Assembly: GCA_049662565.1 (NCBI GenBank)
Contig: JBATBW010000153.1
Location: forward strand, 1-6,479
DNA from: JBATBW01 sp049662565
GTDB taxonomy: Bacteria; Bacillota_I; Bacilli_A; Erysipelotrichales; Erysipelotrichaceae
Direction of reading: 5' to 3'
DNA: 6,479 nucleotides
Shown in pieces: positions 1 through 6,046 of the stretch. A program made the position numbers and the translations under genes. The stretch's first letter is position 1, and each line of letters starts with the position of its first letter. Under the pieces are notes generated by a model that made no database searches, was not told where the DNA came from, and was given only the letters and a program-made list of their open reading frames with translations.

Positions 1-2438
1 GGTTAGAACCGCAAGATGGCAATATTGTATTACTAATTGGAGGTCGTACAGGACGCGACGGTATTGGTGGTGCTACAGGCTCTTCTAAGTCGCATGGTGT
101 GACTACTACTTCAACTGCTGGTGCTGAAGTTCAAAAGGGTAATGCGATTGAAGAAAGAAAGATTCAAAGGTTGTTTAGAAAACATGAAGTTAGTGAAAAG
201 ATTATTCGTTGTAATGATTTTGGAGCTGGTGGTGTTTGTGTAGCTATTGGTGAATTGGCTGATGGTTTAGATATTAATTTAGATGTGGTTTTGAAGAAAT
301 ATGATGGTTTAGATGGTACGGAAATTGCGATTAGTGAGTCGCAAGAAAGAATGGCGATTGTCATTGATCGTAAGGATGAAGAATATATTGTTAGAGAATG
401 TCGTTTAGAAAATTTAGAAGTGGTAAATGTTGCGACAATTACTAATAAGAATCGTTTAGTGATGACTTATTTAGGTCAAACTGTTGTGGATTTGGATCGT
501 AATTTCTTAAATGAAAATGGGGCGAAACGTTATCAAAAAGTTGTTTTAAATAGTCCGGATTTTGAGTCTACGCCTTTTATGGTTAAAGATGAGTTGTCAT
601 TTGTCGATACGACTAAAGAAGTATTGAGTCGTTTATCGGTTTGTAGTCAAAGAGGGTTAGTTCAACGTTTTGATAGTTCAATTGGTAATGCGACGGTTTT
701 AACGCCTTTTGGTGGCAAAACATTTAAGACGGAAACACAAGGTATGTGTGCTATGCTTCCGGTACTTGGTAAAGAAACGACTACTTGTTCTTTAATGGCT
801 TATGGTTATAGTCCGCTTATTTCTAAGTGGTCACCATATCATGGGGCTATTTATGCGGTAGTAGAATCATTGAGTAAAATTGTGAGTATGGGTGGAAACT
901 ATCAAAGTGTGCGTTTTTCTTTCCAAGAGTTTTTTGAAAAATTGTTGAGTGATCCTAATCGTTGGGGGAAACCTTTTAGCGCATTATTGGGTGCTTATCG
1001 CGTACAAGATGCTTTAAAATTAGCTTCAGTTGGAGGTAAAGATTCAATGAGTGGAAGCTTTATGGATTTAGATGTGCCACCGACATTAGTAAGTTTTGCG
1101 ATCACAGCAGGCGAAGTTGATGATGTTATTACGCCAGAATTAAAGAAGGTTGGTTCTTATTTAGTGGAATTTAGAATGCCTAAAGATAATTATCAAGTAT
1201 TTGATTTTGCTTTATTGAAGGAACAATATAATCGTTTGATTAAATTAAATGGAGATAAACGTATTTTGAGTGCTTATACTATTACTGATGGTGGTTTAGT
1301 TGAAAGTATTTATAAGATGGCTTTTGGTAATAATATTGGTGTTAATATTGATAGTGGTTTATCTGTAGGGGATTTGGTTTCTAAAAATTTTGGCAACATT
1401 ATTGTGGAAGTTGAAGACTATAAAGATTTATTGAATGATCATACAGTATTAGTTGGTGTAACTACTAGTGAAGAAAAAGTTACTTATGGTAATGAAGAAG
1501 TAATGTTAAGTGATGCCCTAGGGATCTATGAAGGGGTTTTAGAAGGTGTTTATCCAACTAAGGTTGAAGAAGATCAAGTTGATGTTGTTATTACTCCTTG
1601 TAATAAGCGTCCAAAATTACATGCTTCAAAGACTTATGATGAAGTATATGTGGCGATGCCAGCATTCCCGGGCACTAATTGTGAATTGGATTCTAAGCGC
1701 AGTTTTGAAAGAGCGGGAGCTATTGTTGAGTTAGTATATATTCGTAATAAGAGTGAACAAGATATTATTGATAGTGTAAATGAATTAGAAAGAGCGATTC
1801 GTAAATCGCAAATTGTAATGTTGCCAGGTGGCTTTAGTGCGGGAGATGAACCAGAAGGTTCGGGTAAATTTATTGCGACTGTTTTACGAAATCCAAAGAT
1901 TAAGGCAGCAATTGATGATTTATTAGATAATCGTGAAGGGTTGATGATTGGAATTTGTAATGGGTTCCAAGGTCTTATTAAGTTAGGTTTATTACCGGAT
2001 GGTAAGATTAGGGATATGAAGAAAGATGATGCGACATTGACTTTTAATACGATTGGTCGTCACCAAGCTAGTATGGTTAGAACTAAGGTTGTTTCGACTA
2101 ATTCGCCTTGGATGGCTAATGTTAATATTAACGATGAGCATATTATTCCAATTTCTCATGGTGAAGGTCGATTTGTGGCGAGTAAGGAACAGTTGGCTGA
2201 ATTTGTGAAGAATGGTCAAATTATTACACAATATGTGGATTATTTAGGTAACCCAACGATGGATACGTTGTATAATCCTAATGGTTCGGCTTTAGCTATT
2301 GAAGGGTTAGTGTCTAAGGATGGTCGTGTCTTAGGTAAGATGGCTCATAGTGAACGGGTTGGTGATTTACGCAATAAAAATGTTTATGGTGAGATGGATC
2401 AAAGAATTTTTGAAGCGGGTGTACAATATTTTAAATAA
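1..2438 (+). CDS. purL: Phosphoribosylformylglycinamidine synthase, long single-chain type with fused glutaminase (5' end missing)
   Basis: This is the C-terminal part (811 whole codons from position 3) of the enzyme that converts FGAR, glutamine and ATP to FGAM in cytosolic de novo purine synthesis. The reading frame is open to the window edge and begins in conserved PurL sequence (GGRTGRDGIGGATGSS). The GTG at 99 is therefore an internal valine codon, not a start. Recognisable PurL blocks follow: NDFGAGG, ADGLDINLD, GLDGTEIAISESQERM and GGKDSMSG. The last ~270 residues are a class I glutamine amidotransferase domain: FPGTNCELDSKRSFERAGA, LPGGFSAGDE, then GICNGFQ with the nucleophile Cys (codon 1956-1958), and SHGEGRF with the catalytic His (2157-2159) and Glu. 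Proteins of this architecture are usually ~1,230-1,300 residues, so about a third is missing upstream. The fused layout differs from the separate PurS/PurQ/PurL of Bacillus and resembles clostridial and streptococcal enzymes. No frameshift or missing catalytic residue is seen. Confidence 0.97.
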   Translation, partial: LEPQDGNIVLLIGGRTGRDGIGGATGSSKSHGVTTTSTAGAEVQKGNAIEERKIQRLFRKHEVSEKIIRCNDFGAGGVCVAIGELADGLDINLDVVLKKYDGLDGTEIAISESQERMAIVIDRKDEEYIVRECRLENLEVVNVATITNKNRLVMTYLGQTVVDLDRNFLNENGAKRYQKVVLNSPDFESTPFMVKDELSFVDTTKEVLSRLSVCSQRGLVQRFDSSIGNATVLTPFGGKTFKTETQGMCAMLPVLGKETTTCSLMAYGYSPLISKWSPYHGAIYAVVESLSKIVSMGGNYQSVRFSFQEFFEKLLSDPNRWGKPFSALLGAYRVQDALKLASVGGKDSMSGSFMDLDVPPTLVSFAITAGEVDDVITPELKKVGSYLVEFRMPKDNYQVFDFALLKEQYNRLIKLNGDKRILSAYTITDGGLVESIYKMAFGNNIGVNIDSGLSVGDLVSKNFGNIIVEVEDYKDLLNDHTVLVGVTTSEEKVTYGNEEVMLSDALGIYEGVLEGVYPTKVEEDQVDVVITPCNKRPKLHASKTYDEVYVAMPAFPGTNCELDSKRSFERAGAIVELVYIRNKSEQDIIDSVNELERAIRKSQIVMLPGGFSAGDEPEGSGKFIATVLRNPKIKAAIDDLLDNREGLMIGICNGFQGLIKLGLLPDGKIRDMKKDDATLTFNTIGRHQASMVRTKVVSTNSPWMANVNINDEHIIPISHGEGRFVASKEQLAEFVKNGQIITQYVDYLGNPTMDTLYNPNGSALAIEGLVSKDGRVLGKMAHSERVGDLRNKNVYGEMDQRIFEAGVQYFK

Positions 2439-2463
2439 GAGGAACTTTTGTTCCTCTTTTTTT
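2437..2463 (+). terminator. Intrinsic terminator of purL
   Basis: A perfect 9-bp stem AAGAGGAAC / GTTCCTCTT (2437-2445 and 2450-2458) with a TTTT loop is followed directly by a T tract (2459-2463). The stem starts within the purL TAA stop codon (2436-2438), so gene end and terminator are merged. It separates purL transcription from the SPFH promoter that begins two bases later. Confidence 0.93.
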
Positions 2464-2464
2464 G

Positions 2465-2493
2465 TTGACAGGATAATATAGTGATGTTATTAT
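2465..2493 (+). promoter_or_regulatory. Promoter of the SPFH-RHH operon
   Basis: A perfect -35 box TTGACA (2465-2470) is separated by exactly 17 bp from a -10 box TATTAT (2488-2493). A TG one base upstream of the -10 (2485-2486) gives an extended -10. The expected transcription start is near 2500, leaving a leader of only about 24 bases before the ATG at 2524. Such a strong promoter overlapped by repeated half-sites suggests that repression sets its output. Confidence 0.85.
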
Positions 2494-2511
2494 GATATCG
2501 TAATGATATCA
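2470..2511 (+). promoter_or_regulatory. Putative operator: GAT-centred half-sites repeated every 11 bp
   Basis: Two perfect ATGATATC copies (2492-2499, 2503-2510) start 11 bp apart. A weaker copy GTGATGTT (2481-2488) and a marginal one AGGATAAT (2470-2477) continue the same 11-bp phase upstream. The shared GAT core falls at 2472, 2483, 2494 and 2505. The two strong copies also form a perfect inverted repeat, TGATATC-N5-GATATCA (2493-2511). The array lies over the spacer, -10 and start site, where a bound protein would block RNA polymerase. By inference the ligand is the RHH protein encoded by the second gene of this operon, since RHH dimers of the Arc/MetJ type bind tandem half-sites cooperatively. 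This has not been shown here. Confidence 0.7.
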
Positions 2512-2517
2512 AAGGAG
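2511..2517 (+). promoter_or_regulatory. Ribosome binding site that fixes the SPFH start at 2524
   Basis: AAAGGAG ends 6 bases before the ATG at 2524. Two in-frame ATGs lie upstream. The one at 2503 sits inside the operator just after the predicted transcription start and has no Shine-Dalgarno. The one at 2518 abuts the Shine-Dalgarno with no spacer. The start at 2524 is therefore the best choice. Confidence 0.85.
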
Positions 2518-2523
2518 ATGGTT

Positions 2524-3555
2524 ATGAAATTGAAAAATAATCAAGAAGAAAATGTATTGCATCCAATAAATGGATTGTTGGCATTGTTTTTGAACATTGT
2601 TTTTAGTATTTTGAGTATAGTTTTAATTATTTATTGTGCATCTAATTTTGATCAGTTTTTTAATACAATATACATTATTGGCTTTTTTATGGGTATGTTG
2701 TATTTAGTGCTTATTATGCCTTTAGTATTTAAGGGTATAAAGATATTAGAACCTAATGAGGCGGTAGTGTTAACGTTATTTGGGGATTATTATGGTACGA
2801 TTAAGGAGGCGGGTATTTTCTTAGTTAATCCTTTTGTATCAGCGATTAATCCCGCTAGTGGCACTTATTTGAATCAAAGTGGTGATGTGGATAATTCTAA
2901 TAATCCTTCTAAGATTAATAGTTATGATGTAATGATGCGTAATAAAAAGATTTCTTTAAAGGTGATGACTTTAAACAATTCGAAACAAAAAATTAATGAT
3001 TGTTTAGGTAATCCGATTGAAATTGGGATCGCGGTTACTTGGAAAGTGGTAGATACGGCTAAGGCGGTATTTAATGTGGATAATTATAAAGAATATTTGT
3101 CTTTACAATGTGATAGTGCGTTAAGAAATATTGTGAGGGTTTATCCTTATGATGTAAGTGAAAATGTGGATACTACTGGTGATGGTGTTGCGGATGAAGG
3201 AAGCTTAAGAGGTTCTAGTGAAGTTGTTGCGCAAAGAATTAGAGATGAAATTCAATCTCGGGTTAAAGATGCGGGTGTAGAAATTATTGAAGCTCGTATT
3301 ACTTATTTAGCTTATGCGCAAGAGATTGCAGCGGTAATGTTACAAAGACAACAAGCTAGAGCGATTATTGATGCTCGTCGTTTGATTGTGGAAGGTGCAG
3401 TAAGTATGGTTGAAATGGCCTTAGAAAAATTGAGTAATGATGATGTTGTGGAACTTGATGATGAACGAAAAGCGCAAATGGTTAGTAGTTTACTTGTTGT
3501 CTTATGTGGAAATAAGGATGCTCAACCAGTTGTGAATAGTGGAAGTATTTACTAA
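2524..3555 (+). CDS. Membrane-anchored SPFH/band-7 domain protein
   Basis: Predicted 343-residue member of the stomatin/prohibitin/flotillin/HflK-C superfamily, whose members form oligomeric membrane scaffolds that often organise lipid domains or proteases. A short polar N-terminus is followed by two hydrophobic segments (about residues 17-39 and 48-70) and then the SPFH domain (about 74-270), opening with ILEPNEAVVLTLFGDYYGT. Next comes a helical stretch rich in Q, R and A (about 262-300; YAQEIAAVMLQRQQARAIID) of the kind that mediates oligomerisation. The protein ends in a small conserved-looking tail (VLCGNKDAQPVVNSGSIY). Residues 216-225 (DTTGDGVADE) resemble a calcium-binding loop inserted in the SPFH domain. 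The gene has its own promoter and a probable operator, and its stop overlaps the start of an RHH regulator gene. No NfeD-type protease gene lies beside it, unlike many bacterial SPFH loci. The family call is firm, but the cellular role is unknown. Confidence 0.92.
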   Translation: MKLKNNQEENVLHPINGLLALFLNIVFSILSIVLIIYCASNFDQFFNTIYIIGFFMGMLYLVLIMPLVFKGIKILEPNEAVVLTLFGDYYGTIKEAGIFLVNPFVSAINPASGTYLNQSGDVDNSNNPSKINSYDVMMRNKKISLKVMTLNNSKQKINDCLGNPIEIGIAVTWKVVDTAKAVFNVDNYKEYLSLQCDSALRNIVRVYPYDVSENVDTTGDGVADEGSLRGSSEVVAQRIRDEIQSRVKDAGVEIIEARITYLAYAQEIAAVMLQRQQARAIIDARRLIVEGAVSMVEMALEKLSNDDVVELDDERKAQMVSSLLVVLCGNKDAQPVVNSGSIY

Positions 3556-3731
3556 TGGATAGTAAAGAAGCTAATTCAAAAAAGCAGCTTCCTTTGAGAA
3601 TATCAAATGATTTGTATAATGATTTAATTAAATGGGCGGATGATGAGTTTCGTAGTGTTAATGGTCAAATTGAGTATTTATTAAATGAGGCCGTAAAAAA
3701 GAGAAAAAAAGGTCAAAAAGGAGCAAAATAA
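3555..3731 (+). CDS. Small Arc-like ribbon-helix-helix DNA-binding protein, probable operon autoregulator
   Basis: This is a 58-residue protein in frame from ATG 3555 to TAA 3729-3731. Its ATG shares one base with the SPFH stop (TAATG), so translation is probably coupled; only a weak GTGGAAG precedes it. The layout matches an RHH fold: a short disordered N-terminus, a beta strand KKQLPLRIS (residues 9-17) that would insert into the DNA major groove, helix A NDLYNDLIKWADDEF (18-32), a turn, then helix B SVNGQIEYLLNEAVKKR (34-50). The tail is lysine-rich (KKGQKGAK). The pattern LPLRIS...L...W...RSVNGQIEYLL is typical of Arc-family RHH proteins. The likely role is to bind the 11-bp phased half-sites at the operon promoter and repress transcription. 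An antitoxin role is possible for the fold but less likely, because the partner is a two-pass SPFH protein rather than a small toxin. The fold is well supported and the target is inferred. Confidence 0.88.
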   Translation: MDSKEANSKKQLPLRISNDLYNDLIKWADDEFRSVNGQIEYLLNEAVKKRKKGQKGAK

Positions 3732-3742
3732 TTGCGGATTTG

Positions 3743-3771
3743 TTGACTAATAAATATTTATTTGTAATAAT
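3743..3771 (+). promoter_or_regulatory. Promoter of the T-box / cysS operon
   Basis: TTGACT (3743-3748) is followed after 17 bp by AATAAT (3766-3771), with a TG dinucleotide at 3763-3764 giving an extended -10 context. Transcription would begin around 3778, just before Stem I of the T-box leader. The -10 is weaker than that of the SPFH promoter. No rho-independent terminator is seen between the RHH stop and this promoter. Confidence 0.65.
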
Positions 3772-3778
3772 TAGATAA

Positions 3779-3980
3779 ACCGATGAGTAGAAATAGTAGT
3801 TGATATTGTGATAGTTTAGAGAGAATGTGGTTGGTGAAAACATTTCTATCGGTATTGATGAATGCGTCTATGAGGGATTATATGATATGTAGTATAAAAC
3901 GGGTTACCGCGTTATAGGTATTTGAGTAATTTATAAAGTGGAACCACGTAAAAGCGTCTTTATAGGAGATGCTTTTTTTG
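3779..3980 (+). promoter_or_regulatory. T-box riboswitch leader responding to uncharged tRNA-Cys
   Basis: The leader senses tRNA charging and lets transcription reach the operon only when uncharged tRNA-Cys is bound. Stem I carries the AGAGA element (3818-3822), the distal-loop GGTTGGTGAAAA (3829-3840) and a GAA followed by the specifier triplet TGC (3863-3865), a cysteine codon. A possible small hairpin (AACGGG / CC-CGTT, about 3898-3912) lies in the linker. The T-box bulge TGGAACC (3939-3945) follows; its TGGA pairs with a UCCA acceptor end, and U is the discriminator base usual for bacterial tRNA-Cys. The antiterminator is TATAAAG (3932-3938) paired perfectly with CTTTATA (3958-3964), with ACG/CGT (3946-3948 and 3955-3957) above the bulge. 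It competes with the terminator at 3950-3979. Specifier, discriminator pairing and the downstream cysS all agree. Confidence 0.95.
3950..3979 (+). terminator. Regulated terminator of the T-box leader
   Basis: AAAAGCGTCT (3950-3959) pairs with AGATGCTTTT (3967-3976), with one G-U pair, and runs into a seven-base T tract (3973-3979). Bases 3950-3964 are shared with the antiterminator, so the two helices exclude each other. This terminator should form when tRNA-Cys is charged. Confidence 0.92.
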
Positions 3981-3996
3981 TTAGGAGGAAAGAAAA

Positions 3997-4320
3997 ATGG
4001 AATTTAATGAGTATCAAGAATTGGCACTGTTCACCGCTAATTCAACAGATGAACAAAGACTAGTTTTGAATGGAGTAATGGGTTTGTGTGGGGAAAGTGG
4101 TGAGTGTATTGATATTGTCAAAAAGAATATTTTTCAAGGACACGAACTGGATAAGGAAAAATTAAAGGATGAATTGAGTGATGTGTTATGGTATCTTGCG
4201 ACATGTGCGGCGGGTATTGATGTGAAACTTGAAGATATTGCGATTCATAATGTCAATAAGTTGAAGAAAAGATACCCAAATGGATTTGAAGCAAAGAGAA
4301 GCATTAATAGAGAGGATTAA
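3997..4320 (+). CDS. MazG-like nucleotide pyrophosphohydrolase
   Basis: A 107-residue all-alpha NTP pyrophosphohydrolase domain of the MazG family, which hydrolyses (d)NTPs, often damaged or non-canonical ones, to NMP and pyrophosphate using Mg2+. The metal-binding pattern is intact: E33-S-G-E36 in GLCGESGECIDIVKK, then E59-L-S-D62 in KDELSDVLWYLA (ExxE...ExxD). The length fits a single-domain MazG-like protein; classic two-domain MazG is more than 200 residues. The start is set by a strong AGGAGG (3983-3988) eight bases before the ATG. It is the first gene after the cysteine T-box and lies two bases upstream of cysS, so it should be induced with cysS on cysteine starvation. The substrate cannot be told from sequence. 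The domain call is firm and the physiological role is inferred. Confidence 0.92.
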   Translation: MEFNEYQELALFTANSTDEQRLVLNGVMGLCGESGECIDIVKKNIFQGHELDKEKLKDELSDVLWYLATCAAGIDVKLEDIAIHNVNKLKKRYPNGFEAKRSINRED

Positions 4321-4322
4321 AT

Positions 4323-5654
4323 ATGCAATTATACAATAGTTTAACTAACAAGATAGAAGAGTTTGTCCCAATTGAAGAAGGTAAAGTGAGTATGTATGTT
4401 TGTGGACCGACGGTTTATAATCATGCTCATATTGGAAATGCTCGTCCAATTGTAGTGTTTGATACTTTAAGAAGAGTGTTCGAGGCTTTAGGATATGAGG
4501 TTTCAATGGTATCAAATTATACTGATGTGGATGATAAAATCATTAATAAAGCTGTGGAAGAAGGAGTTAAGGAAGATGTTATATCTAATCGTTACATCGA
4601 TGCTTACGAAAAGGTTAGAGAAAGGCTAAATACTTTGCCTTTGACATATGCACCAAAAGTTACTCAAACAATGGATCAAATTATTGATTTTATTCAAAAG
4701 TTATTGGATGAGGGGTTTGCTTATGAAGTTGATGGTGATGTTTATTTTCGTCAAAGCAAAATTAAGGATTATGGCATTTTAAGTGGACAGAATATAGATG
4801 ATTTGTTAGTTGGAGCACGTATTGAAGAAAATAGTAAAAAGGAAAGTCCATTAGATTTCACTTTATGGAAGAAAACCGAAGTGGGGATTAAGTGGGACAG
4901 TGCTTTTGGTGAAGGAAGACCAGGTTGGCATACGGAATGTGTAGTAATGATTAACAATTACTTTCATCGTAAAATAGATATTCATGGTGGTGGTATGGAT
5001 TTGAAGTTTCCACATCATGAAAATGAAATTGCTCAATCTAAAGCGGTTTTCAATCATGGGTTAGCTAACTATTGGTTGCATAATGGCACTCTAAACATCA
5101 ATGGGGACAAGATGAGTAAATCTTTAGGTAATGTGATGTGGGCGAAGGATGTAATTGACCAACTAGGAAGTAATGTTACTCGTTGGATGTTGCAACAAAG
5201 CCATTATCGGGGACCTTTGAATATCGAAGAAGATCTGATTGAACAATCTAAAAAGGAAACTGATAAGATTTTTAATGCCTTAAAACAAGCTTATGTTAAA
5301 TTTGGCATAAATAATAAAGAAATCGCATCGACATATGATAATGATTTATTTCATCAGTTTTTGAAAATGTTGAGTGATGATTTGAATACACCAAATGCTT
5401 ATGGGGTAATTTTTGAAGTCGTAAAACAAATTAATCAATGTTTAAGAGTCAGTGAAGTAAATTATGATTTATTAAGTGAAAAAGTAGTTGCGTTAGAAAA
5501 GATGTTAGATGTATTAGGTATTGATAATCATCGTATTGAATTGTCGCAAGAATGCAAAGATATTTATCGAAATTGGATGGATGCGAAAAAAGCAAAAAAT
5601 TTTGATGCGGCTGATGGTTATCGAAATAAATTAATAGAACTAGGTGTTTTATAA
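4323..5654 (+). CDS. cysS: Cysteinyl-tRNA synthetase
   Basis: Class Ia aminoacyl-tRNA synthetase that charges tRNA-Cys with cysteine in the cytosol. The 443 residues are slightly shorter than the ~460-470 usual in bacteria, with the normal catalytic core. The HIGH motif is HIGN (residues 36-39) in CGPTVYNHAHIGNARP, and KMSKS is at 263-267 (GDKMSKSLGN). The zinc ligands that select cysteine appear intact: C27, C206 (GWHTEC), H231 and E235 (HHENE), matching Cys28/Cys209/His234/Glu238 of the E. coli enzyme. The C-terminal helical domain keeps the typical ending with DAKKAKNFDAADGYRNKL. AGAGGA (4311-4316), inside the end of the upstream gene, provides the Shine-Dalgarno. Its stop overlaps the mrnC start by one base. 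Control is through the tRNA-Cys T-box leader upstream of the operon. Confidence 0.98.
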   Translation: MQLYNSLTNKIEEFVPIEEGKVSMYVCGPTVYNHAHIGNARPIVVFDTLRRVFEALGYEVSMVSNYTDVDDKIINKAVEEGVKEDVISNRYIDAYEKVRERLNTLPLTYAPKVTQTMDQIIDFIQKLLDEGFAYEVDGDVYFRQSKIKDYGILSGQNIDDLLVGARIEENSKKESPLDFTLWKKTEVGIKWDSAFGEGRPGWHTECVVMINNYFHRKIDIHGGGMDLKFPHHENEIAQSKAVFNHGLANYWLHNGTLNINGDKMSKSLGNVMWAKDVIDQLGSNVTRWMLQQSHYRGPLNIEEDLIEQSKKETDKIFNALKQAYVKFGINNKEIASTYDNDLFHQFLKMLSDDLNTPNAYGVIFEVVKQINQCLRVSEVNYDLLSEKVVALEKMLDVLGIDNHRIELSQECKDIYRNWMDAKKAKNFDAADGYRNKLIELGVL

Positions 5655-6046
5655 TGAATGTCGAGGAAGTAAGTGTTAATGTATTGGCATATCTAGGTGA
5701 TAGTGTTATGACATTGATTGTGCGGGACTATTTAGTTAATTTGGGATACTGCAAGACAAAAGAATTGCAAGAACTTTCAACTAATTATGTTAGTGCGAAC
5801 AACCAGAGTTATGCCGTTTTGAAAATGATTGAGGCGGATTTTTTTACGGAAAAAGAGCTGGCTATTTTCAAAAGAGGAAGAAATTTCAAGTCTAATTCTA
5901 AAGCTAAAAATGCCGATGTTATTAGTTATCACAATGCGACAGGTTATGAAGCAATATGGGGTTATCTACATCTTGTCAAAAACACACAAAGAATTGTGGA
6001 AATGTGGGAGTTAAATCGAAAGATAATGGAGGAAAGAGTATGTTAA
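5654..6046 (+). CDS. mrnC: Mini-ribonuclease 3 (Mini-III), 23S rRNA maturation
   Basis: A 130-residue RNase III-like protein lacking a dsRNA-binding domain. In Bacillus subtilis this enzyme cleaves the double-stranded stalk of 23S rRNA precursors. The RNase III catalytic signature is present as LAYLGDSV with D16, and the second acidic site is E99 in ATGYEAIWGYLHL. The conserved FKRGRNFKSNSKAKNADVISYHNATGYEA block is typical of Mini-III. The length is normal. The ATG overlaps the cysS stop by one base (TAATG), implying translational coupling, and no separate promoter is seen. The order cysS-mrnC-rlmB is common in Bacillota. The gene belongs to the T-box-controlled transcript unless an internal promoter exists. 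Confidence 0.96.
   Translation: MNVEEVSVNVLAYLGDSVMTLIVRDYLVNLGYCKTKELQELSTNYVSANNQSYAVLKMIEADFFTEKELAIFKRGRNFKSNSKAKNADVISYHNATGYEAIWGYLHLVKNTQRIVEMWELNRKIMEERVC

Noticed and set aside
99..101. GTG as a possible purL start
   Set aside because: The frame is open upstream to position 3 and encodes conserved PurL sequence (GGRTGRDGIGGATGSS). The GTG is an internal valine.
2503..2523. Upstream in-frame ATGs at 2503 and 2518 as SPFH starts
   Set aside because: ATG 2503 lies within the operator right after the predicted transcription start and lacks a Shine-Dalgarno. ATG 2518 touches the AAAGGAG with no spacer. ATG 2524 has normal spacing.
3555..3731. RHH gene plus SPFH gene as a classic toxin-antitoxin pair
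   Set aside because: The upstream partner is a 343-residue two-pass SPFH protein with no toxin-family motif, and the gene order and sizes do not fit known type II modules.
3658..3843. 61-codon minus-strand open frame over the RHH gene and T-box
   Set aside because: It is antisense to a supported gene and a structured leader, is F/L/Y/N-rich low-complexity, and has no recognisable domain.
3882..3889. ATGATATG resembling an operator half-site inside the T-box leader
   Set aside because: It is a single imperfect copy with no 11-bp phased partner and is not at a promoter. Chance is likely in AT-rich sequence.
3858..3917. 19-codon open frame starting in the T-box specifier region, as a leader peptide
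   Set aside because: It has no Shine-Dalgarno, its start overlaps conserved specifier-loop bases, and the T-box mechanism already explains regulation.
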